Translations under genes and position numbers: made by a program | Assembly (NCBI RefSeq): GCF_027886425.1 | Contig: NZ_CP115671.1 | Span: 2,666,001 to 2,730,000, forward strand | Length of the DNA stretch: 64,000 bases | Reading direction: 5' to 3' | Source of the DNA: Brevundimonas vesicularis | GTDB taxonomy: Bacteria > Pseudomonadota > Alphaproteobacteria > Caulobacterales > Caulobacteraceae | Notes under the pieces: generated by a model | What the model was told of the DNA's origin: nothing | The model's database searches: none | The model's input: only the letters and a program-made list of their open reading frames with translations | Shown here: piece after piece, positions 32,714 through 41,243 of the stretch | How the letters are laid out: the number at the start of each line of letters is the position of its first letter | Numbering within the stretch: the stretch's first letter is position 1

Positions 32714-35700
32714 TCAGCCTTGAGCCTCCCCTCCTCTCCGCCATCCCGCCAGCACTGGCAGGACGATCAGGGTGAGGACTGTCGCGGTGGTCAGGCCGCC
32801 GATGACGACCGTGGCCAGGGGTTTTTGCACCTCGGCGCCTGCGCCTGAGGCGAACGCCATGGGCACGAAGCCGAGGACGGCGACCAGGGCCGTGGTCAGG
32901 ACGGCGCGCAGGCGGCTGACGGCGCCGTAGAGCGCCGCCTTGGCCGGCGGGTCGCCCTCGGTCAGGCGTTGGCGGATGGCCTGCATCAGCACCAGGCCGT
33001 TCAGCGTCGCCACGCCCGAGACGGCGATGAAGCCGACGGCCGCGCTGATCGACAGCGGCATCCCTCGCAGCGCCAGCGCCAAGGCGCCGCCCACCAAGGC
33101 CAAGGGCACGCCTGCGAACACCAGGGCGGCGTCCTTCCATGATCGCAGCGCCAGCACGAGCAGCAGGCCGATGGTCAGGAAGACGATCGGCACGATCAGC
33201 GCCAGACGGGCCGAGGCGCGTTGCAGGTTCTCGAACTGACCGCCCCAGTCGATCCAGCCGGACGACGGCGGCTGGACCTGTTCGGCGACCTTGCCTTGCG
33301 CCTCCGCGACGAAGCCGCCCAGGTCGCGTCCACGGACATTGGCCTGAACGATCATGCGGCGCTTGCCGTCGGCGCGGCTGATCTGGTTCGGTCCCTCGCC
33401 GACGTCGAAACGTGCGACAGAAGACAGAGGCACGGTCGGCGCCCCGGACTGGGCGTTCTCGGGCATGACCGGCAACTGCTCCATGACCGCCGGATCGGCG
33501 CGCAGGGCGTCGTCCAGCCGCACGACCACATCGAAGCGCCGGTCGCCCTCGTTGACCTGACCGGCCGAACGGCCGGCGAAAGCGATGGCCAGGGCGTCCG
33601 CCGCGTCAGAGGCATGGATCCCCTGCGCCGCCGCCACCGTGCGATCCACGCTGGCGGTGATGGTCGGTTGGCCCGAAACCTGCTCGACCCGCACGTCCGC
33701 CGCGCCCTGGATGCCGTTCAGGACGCCCGCGACCTGCTGGGCCGTGCGCTCCATCGCGGCGAAATCGTCGCCATAGACCATGACCGCCACGTCCGAACGC
33801 ACACCCGCGATCAGTTCGTTGAACCGCATCTCGATGGGCTGGGTGAACTCATAGGTGTTGCCCAGCAGGGTGGAAAGCCGCCTCTCCATCTCCGCGACCA
33901 GATCGGCTTTCGGCAGTCGTGGATCGGGCCAGTCTCGGCGGTCCTTCAGGATGACGAAGGTGTCCGAGATCGACGGCGGCATAGGGTCGGATGCGACCTC
34001 TGCGGTGCCGGTGCGGGTGAAGACACGATTGACCTGGGGCATGGCCTTCAGCGCGCGCTCGACCTGGAACTGCATCGCCTGGCTCTGTTCCAGCGAGGTC
34101 GAGGGCACACGCAGGGCCTGGACCAGCACATCGCCCTCGTCCAGTTGTGGCACGAACTCGCGCCCCAGGGTCAGGAAGGCGAGGACGCCGGCCAGCAAGG
34201 CGACGCCCGCGCCGACAAGGACGCGCCGTGGTCGGGCGATGGCGTGAGCGAGAAGCGGCTGGTAGCGCGCCTTGGCCGCGCGCGTCAGTCGCGTATCCTC
34301 ATGATCCGCCCTGGGCTCGCGCACCAACAGGGCGGCCATGGCGGGCACGAAGGTGAAGCTGAGGACGAAGGCGGCGGCGAGCGCCAGCATGACGGTGGCG
34401 GCCATCGGGCCGAACATCTTGCCCTCGACCCCCTCGAACATCAGCAAGGGTGCATAGACCAGCAGGATAATCGCCTGGCCGAAGGCCGCGGGCCGGGCCA
34501 TTTCGCGGGCCGATGCGGCGGCGACCGACAGCCGTTCGGCGGTCGTCAGCGGGCGACGCGTCTCCGTCCGCTTCAGGCCCAAACGGCGCAGGGTGTTCTC
34601 GATCACCACCACGGCGCCGTCGACGATCAGGCCGAAGTCCAGCGCGCCCAGGCTGAGCAGATTGGCGCTGATCCCGAACCGGTTCATCGCCGAGGCGGCG
34701 AACAGGAAGCTGAGCGGAATGACGAGGGCGGTGATGATCGCCGCTCGCACATTGCCCAGGGCGAAGAACAGTACGGCGACGACCAGCAGGGCGCCGAGCA
34801 ACAGATTGTGCTCCACCGTGCGGATGGTCGCCTCGACCAGTTCGGTGCGGTCCAGTTCGGGCTTGAGGACCACGCCGGGCGGCAGGCTGGGCGCAATGGC
34901 CTTCAGCCGTTCGCCGACGCGGTGCGCCACCTCGCGCGAGTTCTCCCCCTGAAGCATCAGGGCCGTGCCGACCACCGTCTCGCGGCCGTCGGCGCTGGCG
35001 GATCCTAAACGAGGCGCGCGGCCGATCTCGACCGTGGCCACGTCGGACACTCGGATCACCTGGCCGCCCCGGTTCAGGATCGGCGTCTGGGCGAGGTCGT
35101 TCAGGCTCTTCAGCCGAGCGTCGGCGCGTACGATATAGGCCTCGCCTGCACGATTGACGTATCCGGCGCCGGCGATGCGGTTGGCGTGCTCCAACGCCTC
35201 GACCAGTTGCACCAGGCCGACGCCATAGGCGGCCAGTCGGCTGGGGTCGGGGTGGACCGCATATTCCTTCACATAGCCGCCCAGCACATCGACGCCGGCG
35301 ACGCCGGGCACGGTCTTCAGCTGGGGCGCGACCAGCCAGTCCTGAACCGTGCGCAGATAGGTAGCCTTTTCCTGGTCGGTGACGAGGCGTTCGCCCTCGG
35401 GCGTGACATAGACCGCGCTCGTGCGCGCCGCAGGGCCGGTCAGTTCCAGCGTCCAGATGTAGACCTCGCCCAGGCCGGTCACGACCGGTCCCATCGAGGG
35501 CGAGAGCCCCTCTGGCAAATCCTCGCGCGCGGCCTGAAGCCGCTCGTTGACCAGATTGCGGGCGAAATAGATGTCGGTCGCATCAGTGAAGACGGCCGTG
35601 ATCTGCGAGAAGCCATGGCGCGACAGGGAGCGGGTCTCGGTCAGGCCCGGCAGCCCCGCCAGCGCCGTCTCTAGCGGGAAGGTCACCTGGCGTTCGACCT

Positions 35701-35878
35701 CCTCGGGCCCCAGGGCCGGCGCCACCGTCGTGATCTGCACCTGGCGATTGGTGATGTCGGGCACGGCGTCGATGGGCAGATGCAACAGTTCGCGCCCCCC
35801 CAGGACGGCCAGGACGACGGCCAGTCCCACGACCAGCCAGCGGAAACGCACGGCGGCGTCGATGATCCGGTTCAGCAT
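32714..35878 (-). CDS. czcA: Heavy-metal efflux RND permease (CzcA-like)
   Basis: The 1054-residue inner-membrane RND pump exports divalent metal cations from the periplasm or cytoplasm using the proton gradient. Twelve membrane helices and two large periplasmic loops are apparent. The TM4 motif DFGLIVDGAVVVIEN is the HME-RND type associated with Zn, Co, Cd or Ni rather than the Cu/Ag CusA type. The N-terminus FRWLVVGLAVVLAVLGG and the FVPAMAALLVREPR segment fit the family. I use the ATG at 35878, next to the adaptor stop codon. No outer-membrane CzcC gene is in the window. Confidence 0.93.
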   Translation of the reverse strand: MLNRIIDAAVRFRWLVVGLAVVLAVLGGRELLHLPIDAVPDITNRQVQITTVAPALGPEEVERQVTFPLETALAGLPGLTETRSLSRHGFSQITAVFTDATDIYFARNLVNERLQAAREDLPEGLSPSMGPVVTGLGEVYIWTLELTGPAARTSAVYVTPEGERLVTDQEKATYLRTVQDWLVAPQLKTVPGVAGVDVLGGYVKEYAVHPDPSRLAAYGVGLVQLVEALEHANRIAGAGYVNRAGEAYIVRADARLKSLNDLAQTPILNRGGQVIRVSDVATVEIGRAPRLGSASADGRETVVGTALMLQGENSREVAHRVGERLKAIAPSLPPGVVLKPELDRTELVEATIRTVEHNLLLGALLVVAVLFFALGNVRAAIITALVIPLSFLFAASAMNRFGISANLLSLGALDFGLIVDGAVVVIENTLRRLGLKRTETRRPLTTAERLSVAAASAREMARPAAFGQAIILLVYAPLLMFEGVEGKMFGPMAATVMLALAAAFVLSFTFVPAMAALLVREPRADHEDTRLTRAAKARYQPLLAHAIARPRRVLVGAGVALLAGVLAFLTLGREFVPQLDEGDVLVQALRVPSTSLEQSQAMQFQVERALKAMPQVNRVFTRTGTAEVASDPMPPSISDTFVILKDRRDWPDPRLPKADLVAEMERRLSTLLGNTYEFTQPIEMRFNELIAGVRSDVAVMVYGDDFAAMERTAQQVAGVLNGIQGAADVRVEQVSGQPTITASVDRTVAAAQGIHASDAADALAIAFAGRSAGQVNEGDRRFDVVVRLDDALRADPAVMEQLPVMPENAQSGAPTVPLSSVARFDVGEGPNQISRADGKRRMIVQANVRGRDLGGFVAEAQGKVAEQVQPPSSGWIDWGGQFENLQRASARLALIVPIVFLTIGLLLVLALRSWKDAALVFAGVPLALVGGALALALRGMPLSISAAVGFIAVSGVATLNGLVLMQAIRQRLTEGDPPAKAALYGAVSRLRAVLTTALVAVLGFVPMAFASGAGAEVQKPLATVVIGGLTTATVLTLIVLPVLAGWRRGGEAQG

Positions 35879-35880
35879 GA

Positions 35881-37032
35881 TCAATGTCCGTGCTCGGCTT
35901 CGCCCTTGGCCAGTTCGGCCTTGAGCAGGAAGGCGCCGACGCCGGCGATGCGCTCGGTCCCGGTCAGGCCGGACACGATCTCGATCCGGCCGTCCGAGGT
36001 TCGTCCGGTCACCACCGGGCGCGCACGGAACCCGCCATCCTCCTGAACGAAGACGGACGGCGCGCCCTCTATGGTCTGCACCGCGTCCAACGGCACGACA
36101 GGCGTTCCTGAGCCCGCGCCGGCGGAAACGCGGGCGGAGACGACCGATCCCGCCGGGGGCGTCTCGCCAGCAGGACGGGCGCGAACCACGACGACCCCGT
36201 TCGCATTGGCCGGGGCGATGGCGACGACGACGCCGGACATGACGCGCGATCCGGCGACCGTGCTTTCCAGCCGGTCGCCGACCTTCAGGATCGCAGCGGC
36301 GGCGGGCGGCGCCTCGAACACCAGTTCGACACGGCCGGGATCGGCGACGGCGGCGACCTGCAAGGCCTCTTCGTGCAGCACCTGGCCCGGAGCCGCGCTC
36401 AGGCGGGTGACGACGCCTGCGATGGGGCTGCGCACCACCGTCAGCCCGTCCGCTCCGGGCGCGCCAAATGCGCCGACACGAGCGCGGGCGGCGCGGTGTT
36501 GCGCCTCCGCACGACGGGTCTCGGCGGCGGTGACGTCCAGGCGCGCCTGTGACACCCAGCCCTGTTCAAACAGGGTGCGATCGCGCCGTTCGGCGGCGCG
36601 CGCGGCCTGGACCGTCGCGCCCGCCGCATCGGCGTCCGCCCTTGAGGCGGCGCCGTCCGGACTGCGCACGGTGATCAGGGGCGAACCGGCCGCCACGCGA
36701 TCGCCCAGGCCGACGTGGACGCGCACCACGGCGCCGCCCAACGGCGCATCCACGGCGGCCTCGGCGCCGGGCGCAAAGGCGACGCGGCCCGGCAGTTTCA
36801 GTTCGGCGCCGCCGCCGCGCTGCACGGCGACGACCGACACCCCGGCTCGCGCGGCCTCCTGCGGCGTCAGAGCGACGAAGGCCGCTTCGGCGGCTTCGTC
36901 TTCGGCGTGGCCTGCCTCGGCGTGTTCGGCTTCAATTGGCGGTTGGTCCAGAATGCGGGCGGCGCCAAAGCCCGCGCCTAATGCGATGACCACGGCGGCG
37001 CCGGTCATCAGCCAGTATGTCTTCAAGGTCAT
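35881..37032 (-). CDS. czcB: Efflux RND periplasmic adaptor (CzcB-like)
   Basis: The 383-residue membrane fusion protein links the RND pump to an outer-membrane channel. It has one N-terminal membrane helix (about residues 8-28), an acidic, His-rich stretch (residues 32-50, HAEAGHAEDEA), a lipoyl-like and hairpin region (GDRVAAGSPLITVRSPDG and a coiled coil), and a beta-barrel. The C-terminus ends GEAEHGH, with further His. These His-rich segments could bind metal. Its gene precedes czcA with immediate adjacency, so the two form an operon. Confidence 0.9.
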   Translation of the reverse strand: MTLKTYWLMTGAAVVIALGAGFGAARILDQPPIEAEHAEAGHAEDEAAEAAFVALTPQEAARAGVSVVAVQRGGGAELKLPGRVAFAPGAEAAVDAPLGGAVVRVHVGLGDRVAAGSPLITVRSPDGAASRADADAAGATVQAARAAERRDRTLFEQGWVSQARLDVTAAETRRAEAQHRAARARVGAFGAPGADGLTVVRSPIAGVVTRLSAAPGQVLHEEALQVAAVADPGRVELVFEAPPAAAAILKVGDRLESTVAGSRVMSGVVVAIAPANANGVVVVRARPAGETPPAGSVVSARVSAGAGSGTPVVPLDAVQTIEGAPSVFVQEDGGFRARPVVTGRTSDGRIEIVSGLTGTERIAGVGAFLLKAELAKGEAEHGH

Positions 37033-37137
37033 GATCGATCCTCGCCCGGCGCACGGCCGGGCCCAGAGTTCAGGACGCGCGACGTCTCCGACACGCGCAG
37101 GGCTCAGGAAGGGCCGGACGACAGGTCCAGCCGAGGA

Positions 37138-37479
37138 TCAGGCTCTCGGTGGGCGCTCGGGACCGTCAGGCCGCCCGAGTGGGCAAGCGACGCTGTCGCT
37201 CCACGCCTGGGGCTGGCCGAAGACCGCGATGAAACGCGGCGTCGCCAGGTCGCTGGACATGGCGGAATGCGGCGCATGACAGCAGCCGTTGGCGCACGCC
37301 GGGCCGCAGTCTGGACATTGGCCATCAGCGCCGCCGACCAGCTCGACCACCTGGACGCCGCCTGAGGCTTCCGCCGCGCAGGCATGGCTTTCAAACGCAG
37401 GCATGGCGAAGGCGACCGTCAGCAGCAGGGTGCAAACGAAGGCAAATCGACGGACCATTTCCGACAGCGCTTTGAACAT
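37138..37479 (-). CDS. Small exported Cys-rich protein at head of czc operon
   Basis: The 113-residue protein has a signal peptide (about residues 1-27, VCTLLLTVAFAMPAF) and a Cys-rich core (CPDCGPACANGCCHAPH) that could chelate metal. I do not recognise a family. It lies upstream of czcBA with 105 bases between, in the same direction, so it is likely regulated with metal efflux and may sense or carry metal in the periplasm. The start at 37479 has an AGGAAG ribosome-binding site. The C-terminus is Pro/Arg-rich. Confidence 0.75.
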   Translation of the reverse strand: MFKALSEMVRRFAFVCTLLLTVAFAMPAFESHACAAEASGGVQVVELVGGADGQCPDCGPACANGCCHAPHSAMSSDLATPRFIAVFGQPQAWSDSVACPLGRPDGPERPPRA

Positions 37480-37497
37480 CCGAGGGCTTCCTAGCAT

Positions 37498-37949
37498 TCC
37501 TGTCCAGAAAAGTCTGCGCTGCAGCTTTCGGTGCCGTCTTCGTTGGATGTTAGTGTGTAGCTTGGCTCAAAAAGAGCATCAGTGACCAAATCTCGGACAA
37601 GCGCGAGTTAACTTGTGAAGCTCATAGAGGCGTCCGCTTTTGTCACCAAGCTGCAATGGAGTTCGGACTAAATTTGAGTCGGCTGCGGCGCTATTGGTTT
37701 ACCAGCTGATTTAAAAATCAGAAACTGATAGATTTCAAGTTAATCCACAAGGGACTTAGATGGCCTATACACACCTTTTTTGCAATGGTTCGTCCCATCC
37801 TTCACAGGATTGCGTTAGCTGAAGGGCCGTTCAGCCGCTCAATGTCTAGTTTCTCAATAGTAAATTTAGGCATCGGTTGGTGTACAGCGCTGCGAGTTTA
37901 GCAAAGACGAAGATGCGGTGATGCTTGATCGTGAGGAGTATCATTAACG
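37498..37949. other. AT-richer intergenic region upstream of czc and nrsF ends
   Basis: About 450 bases without a convincing gene. Base composition is clearly more A/T-rich than the rest, with a palindrome-like TGATTTAAAAATCA at 37708-37721. It ends at the duplicated nrsF segment. The czc promoter probably lies near 37500-37560, but I cannot assign boxes. Confidence 0.5.
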
Positions 37950-37952
37950 CAC

Positions 37953-38594
37953 TCACCAGCGGAAGGCGAAACGACCCAGAGCAGCGCCCAGGGCCGCGAC
38001 GAGGCCCATGCCCAAGGTGTACCAGACCGCCACAAAGGCGGCCGTGTGCTCGGGGCAATGCAGGCCATAGACGGTCGCGGCCAGCCCTGCGGCCAGAAGA
38101 CCGGCGGCGGCGCCGGCGGAAGCGGGCTTTACAGGGGCGAACCGTCTCGCGCCGAAGAATATGAAAGGCGCCGCCAGAGCGCCCAGCGACAGTATGTTCG
38201 TCGGACAGACCCTGGCGGAGCGCCCCATGACCATGTCCATCCGCGCGTCAGGCGCAGCGCCCAGCAACTCCACGACAGCCCATCCTGCAGCGATGGCCAA
38301 AATGGCGGCTAGCAGGATTGCGGGACGGCGCGGCGAAGCGCCCGGCCGCCCCAGTCGATCCAGAAGCCAGAAGCCCGCGACGCACAGGGCCGCCGTATAG
38401 GCCGCCTTGGCCCAGAAGGTCGGTCCGGCGACGGCCGACATCAGATCCGGTCGCAATCCCAGCCACCAAACGACACCAGCAAGCGCGACGCCCGCCGCCG
38501 GCAGCATGAACAGCAGCACACGACGGTCGACGTCGCTTCGGGACGTCGGCGGCAAGTCCAGCGCCAGGCTGGTGATCAGGTCGTCAGTCTTCAT
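37953..38594 (-). CDS. nrsF: Anti-sigma factor NrsF (DUF1109)
   Basis: The 213-residue inner-membrane protein has about six membrane helices and is the DUF1109/NrsF anti-sigma factor of ECF SigF. The hydrophilic N-terminus (about 28 residues) would bind the sigma factor. Two Cys, C130 (VCPTNI) and C180 (LHCPEH), fit the conserved pair that in Caulobacter is needed for the response to chromate and cadmium. Its ATG overlaps the sigF stop by 11 bases. Its final third is duplicated at 25024-25306. Confidence 0.92.
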   Translation of the reverse strand: MKTDDLITSLALDLPPTSRSDVDRRVLLFMLPAAGVALAGVVWWLGLRPDLMSAVAGPTFWAKAAYTAALCVAGFWLLDRLGRPGASPRRPAILLAAILAIAAGWAVVELLGAAPDARMDMVMGRSARVCPTNILSLGALAAPFIFFGARRFAPVKPASAGAAAGLLAAGLAATVYGLHCPEHTAAFVAVWYTLGMGLVAALGAALGRFAFRW

Positions 38595-39144
38595 CGTTGG
38601 ACCCTGCTGCTCCAGCCGCGAAGCGCGCGGTCAGAGCCTTGAAGCTGCGATGGATGCTGACCTTGGCGGCGGCGACGGAATAGCCGTGACGCTCGGCCGC
38701 CTCGGCCACGCTCAGCCCGGTGACTTTCACATCATGGATCAGGGCGCGCTGTCGCGCCGGGAGGATCGACAAGGCGCGGGTCAAATCGCGTCGCATGACC
38801 CCGTCCTCGACCGTGTGCTCGGCCAGCAGCACGCTTGCGTCATCCAGCGGCTCGGTGAGGCGTCGGCCTTGGCGGCGCAGGTGGTCGATCAGCTTGTGGC
38901 GGGCGATCGTGAAGGCCCAGGCCGTGAACGACTGGTTGCGATCCCATGTGGCGCGCTTGGCGTGAATGGCGATCAAGGTCTCTTGCACGAGGTCCTCCGC
39001 GTCGCTTTCTCCGTTGAAAAGACGGCGTTTGAAAAAGGGCCGCAGGTGCGCGGCCAGGTCCGACAGCAGCACGCGCCAAGCCTGCGCGTCACCGTCCAGG
39101 CCTTTGAGCATCAAGGCTTTGAGTTGTGATTCCCGGTCAAGCAC
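38584..39144 (-). CDS. sigF: ECF sigma factor SigF
   Basis: The 186-residue ECF sigma factor has region 2 (DAEDLVQETLIAIH, FTAWAFTIARHKLIDHLRR) and region 4 (LPARQRALIHDVKVTGLSVAEAA, YSVAAAKVSIHR). It has a GTG start at 39144; an ATG at 39111 is an alternative. It is followed by its anti-sigma gene nrsF in the same operon. A GTAACC-N16-CGTA promoter lies just upstream, so it probably drives its own transcription. Its regulon here should include the divergent bufferin operon. Confidence 0.9.
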   Translation of the reverse strand: MLDRESQLKALMLKGLDGDAQAWRVLLSDLAAHLRPFFKRRLFNGESDAEDLVQETLIAIHAKRATWDRNQSFTAWAFTIARHKLIDHLRRQGRRLTEPLDDASVLLAEHTVEDGVMRRDLTRALSILPARQRALIHDVKVTGLSVAEAAERHGYSVAAAKVSIHRSFKALTARFAAGAAGSNDED

Positions 39145-39158
39145 GTGCGACTGCGACC

Positions 39159-39184
39159 TACGCTGCGGAGACCGCGACGGTTAC
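39159..39184 (-). promoter_or_regulatory. SigF-type promoter for sigF-nrsF
   Basis: On the minus strand GTAACC (39184-39179), 16 bases, then CGTA (39162-39159) match the GTAACC-N16-CGAA consensus known for Caulobacter SigF. The start point would be close to the GTG, leaving a very short leader. Confidence 0.75.
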
Positions 39185-39230
39185 ATGGCGTCTCGCAAAA
39201 TGATGCACGAAAAATAGTTGGCTCGAAAAT

Positions 39231-39256
39231 GTAACGCGCGGCGGGTCCTCGGCGAA
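39231..39256 (+). promoter_or_regulatory. SigF-type promoter for the bufferin operon
   Basis: GTAACG (39231-39236), a 16-base spacer and CGAA (39253-39256) fit the SigF consensus and lie about 50 bases before the bufA start. The sister promoter on the other strand begins 46 bases away. Confidence 0.8.
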
Positions 39257-39308
39257 AGGCGGATTCAGCGGCCACGAACGGCCGTGCCTTTTGAGAAGGA
39301 CCTCTTGC

Positions 39309-39599
39309 ATGACCCGCACCAAGATCGCCGCCGCCACCCTAGTCGCCTTGACCGCCGGCGCCGGCATGGCGCACGCCCAATCGACCAGGAACGCCGAGGC
39401 CAAACCGGCCGCCATGGAAAAATGCTACGGCATCGCTCTGGCCGGCAAGAACGACTGCGCCGCCGGCCCCGGCACGACCTGCGCCGGCACCTCGGTGCGC
39501 GACTATCAGGGCAACGCCTGGAAGCACACGCCCGCCGGCACCTGCACCAGCATCCGCACACCGCGCGGCAACGGCTCGCTGACGCCCGTCTCGCGCTGA
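39309..39599 (+). CDS. bufA1: Bufferin precursor BufA1 (DUF2282)
   Basis: The 96-residue protein is the precursor peptide of a DUF2282-type bufferin. It has a signal peptide to about residue 23 and four Cys at 39, 50, 58 and 79 in the family pattern EKCYGIA, GKNDCAAGP, TTCAGTS and GTCTSI. Bufferins are exported, Cys-modified peptides that bind copper in the periplasm; this follows published work on the Caulobacter and Legionella families that I recall. The ATG at 39309 has an AAGGA site. BufB and BufC follow, and a SigF promoter precedes. Confidence 0.9.
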   Translation: MTRTKIAAATLVALTAGAGMAHAQSTRNAEAKPAAMEKCYGIALAGKNDCAAGPGTTCAGTSVRDYQGNAWKHTPAGTCTSIRTPRGNGSLTPVSR

Positions 39600-39613
39600 T
39601 CGGAACTGGACTG

Positions 39614-40477
39614 ATGAACCATGGATCGACCGCCACGACGCCTGTCCCCACTGTGGGACTGGGCCTCAAGGCCCGCCATTACGACGAGGCTCTGGCGTCT
39701 GCGGCGGCCGGTCTGTGGTTTGAGGTCCATCCTGAGAACTATATGGTCGATGGCGGCCCTCGCTTGAAATGGCTGGAGGCCATCCGTCGAGAAAAGCCTC
39801 TGTCGCTGCACGGTGTCGGCTTGTCGCTCGGCGGAGACGAGGCGCCGGACCCGGAGCATCTGGCGCGGCTCAAGACGCTCGCTGACCGGTTCGAGCCGTT
39901 TCTGATGTCCGAGCATCTGGCCTGGTCGCGGGGCGGCGGCGTCTATCATCCAGATCTGCTGCCGTTTCCGCGCACCCGACAGTTGTTGAAGCAGGTCAGC
40001 GACAACGTCGCGCGAGCGCAGGACGCGCTGGGCCGAGCCCTGCTGATCGAGAATCCGTCCCTGTACCTCGACCTGAAAGGCCACGAGATGGGGGAAGTCG
40101 ATTTTCTGGTCGCACTGGCCGCCGCAACAGGCTGTGGCCTGCTGCTTGATCTCAACAATGTGCACGTCAGCGCCAACAATCTCGGCGCCGACCCGCGGGA
40201 CTATCTGGCGGCCGTTCCGGCCGATCTCATCGGCGAAATCCATCTGGCCGGCTTTGCGCCCGATCCCGTCCACGCAGAGGCGCTGTTGATCGACACCCAC
40301 GACGCGCCGGTCAGCGACGCCGTCTGGTCCCTCTATGCCGAGACACTTATGCGGATCGGGCCGCGTCCCACGCTGATCGAGCGCGACGACAACATTCCCG
40401 ACTTCGCCGAGCTGATCGCCGAACGCGATCAAGCCGTCGCCATAATGGAGGCCTGCCATGTCCAGTGCGCCGCGTGA
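39614..40477 (+). CDS. bufB: Bufferin-modifying enzyme BufB (DUF692, MNIO)
   Basis: The 287-residue protein is a DUF692 (MNIO) non-heme multinuclear iron enzyme that converts Cys residues of the precursor to heterocycles. The TIM-barrel core shows GLGLKARHY near the start, FEVHPENYM, the HGVGLSLG motif, LIENPSLYL, LLLDLNNVHVSA and GEIHLAGF, carrying the His, Asp and Glu metal ligands. I use the ATG at 39614; the frame is open upstream through bufA but in the wrong context. It overlaps bufC by 20 bases. Confidence 0.92.
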   Translation: MNHGSTATTPVPTVGLGLKARHYDEALASAAAGLWFEVHPENYMVDGGPRLKWLEAIRREKPLSLHGVGLSLGGDEAPDPEHLARLKTLADRFEPFLMSEHLAWSRGGGVYHPDLLPFPRTRQLLKQVSDNVARAQDALGRALLIENPSLYLDLKGHEMGEVDFLVALAAATGCGLLLDLNNVHVSANNLGADPRDYLAAVPADLIGEIHLAGFAPDPVHAEALLIDTHDAPVSDAVWSLYAETLMRIGPRPTLIERDDNIPDFAELIAERDQAVAIMEACHVQCAA

Positions 40478-41243
40478 CGATCAGATGCTGTCGTTTCATG
40501 CGAGCTTCTCCCTGGCCCTGCAGGGGCAGGGCTCCGTGCTCACACCGTGGCTGGCGGATCCAAATGCGCCCGGACTGGCGGTTTATCGAAACACGGTGGC
40601 CAAGGGGCGGGCCGACGCCCTGGCGGGTCTCTATCCGACTGTCGAACGGTTGGTCGGTCTGGACTGGTTTCGCGACGCCGCTCTGATCTACGCCAACAGC
40701 GCGCCTCCCTCATCCCCGGTTCTCGATGCCTATGGCGAGGGCTTCCCGGAGTGGCTGGCGACGTTTCCGCCCGCGTTTGAATTTCAGTTTCTGCCGCCTG
40801 TCGCCCGTCTTGATCGCGCATGGAGCCGCGCGCACCGCGCCGCTGACGCACCGACCCTGCCCCTTGGGACGGTCGCCGCCCTGTCACACGCTGCTCTCAA
40901 CGCTGGCTACGCGGTCCTGCATCCGTCTGCGCAAGTCTTTTGGTTCGACTGGACCGCGCCATCAATCTGGCTGGCCAATCGCCTGGCTACGCCTCCGGAC
41001 GACATGGTGTGGGACCAGTCCCCCGAGGGCGTGTTGATCGTGCGTCCGGAAATGGAGGTCCAGACCCATCGGTTGAACCGGCCCCAGTTCGCCTTCCTCG
41101 ACGCCTGCCGACACGTCCACACCATCGGAGCGGCGGCGCTCGCCGCCCTCGCCGCCGATCCCGCAGCCAATCTGTCCGAGCTGTTCAGAGATCTGCTTCT
41201 GAGCGGCGCCTTCACCCGTATCGAAACCGGAGCGCCACAATGA
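40458..41243 (+). CDS. bufC: Bufferin accessory protein BufC (DUF2063)
   Basis: The 261-residue DUF2063 protein is the recognition partner that delivers the precursor to the DUF692 enzyme in related MNIO systems. The N-terminal domain holds the family segment LAVYRNTVAKGRADALAGLYPTVERLVG, and a C-terminal wing-like region has VLIVRPEMEVQTHRL. The start overlaps bufB and the stop overlaps the DoxX gene (ATGA), so the operon is tightly coupled. No signal peptide is seen. Confidence 0.9.
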   Translation: MSSAPRDDQMLSFHASFSLALQGQGSVLTPWLADPNAPGLAVYRNTVAKGRADALAGLYPTVERLVGLDWFRDAALIYANSAPPSSPVLDAYGEGFPEWLATFPPAFEFQFLPPVARLDRAWSRAHRAADAPTLPLGTVAALSHAALNAGYAVLHPSAQVFWFDWTAPSIWLANRLATPPDDMVWDQSPEGVLIVRPEMEVQTHRLNRPQFAFLDACRHVHTIGAAALAALAADPAANLSELFRDLLLSGAFTRIETGAPQ

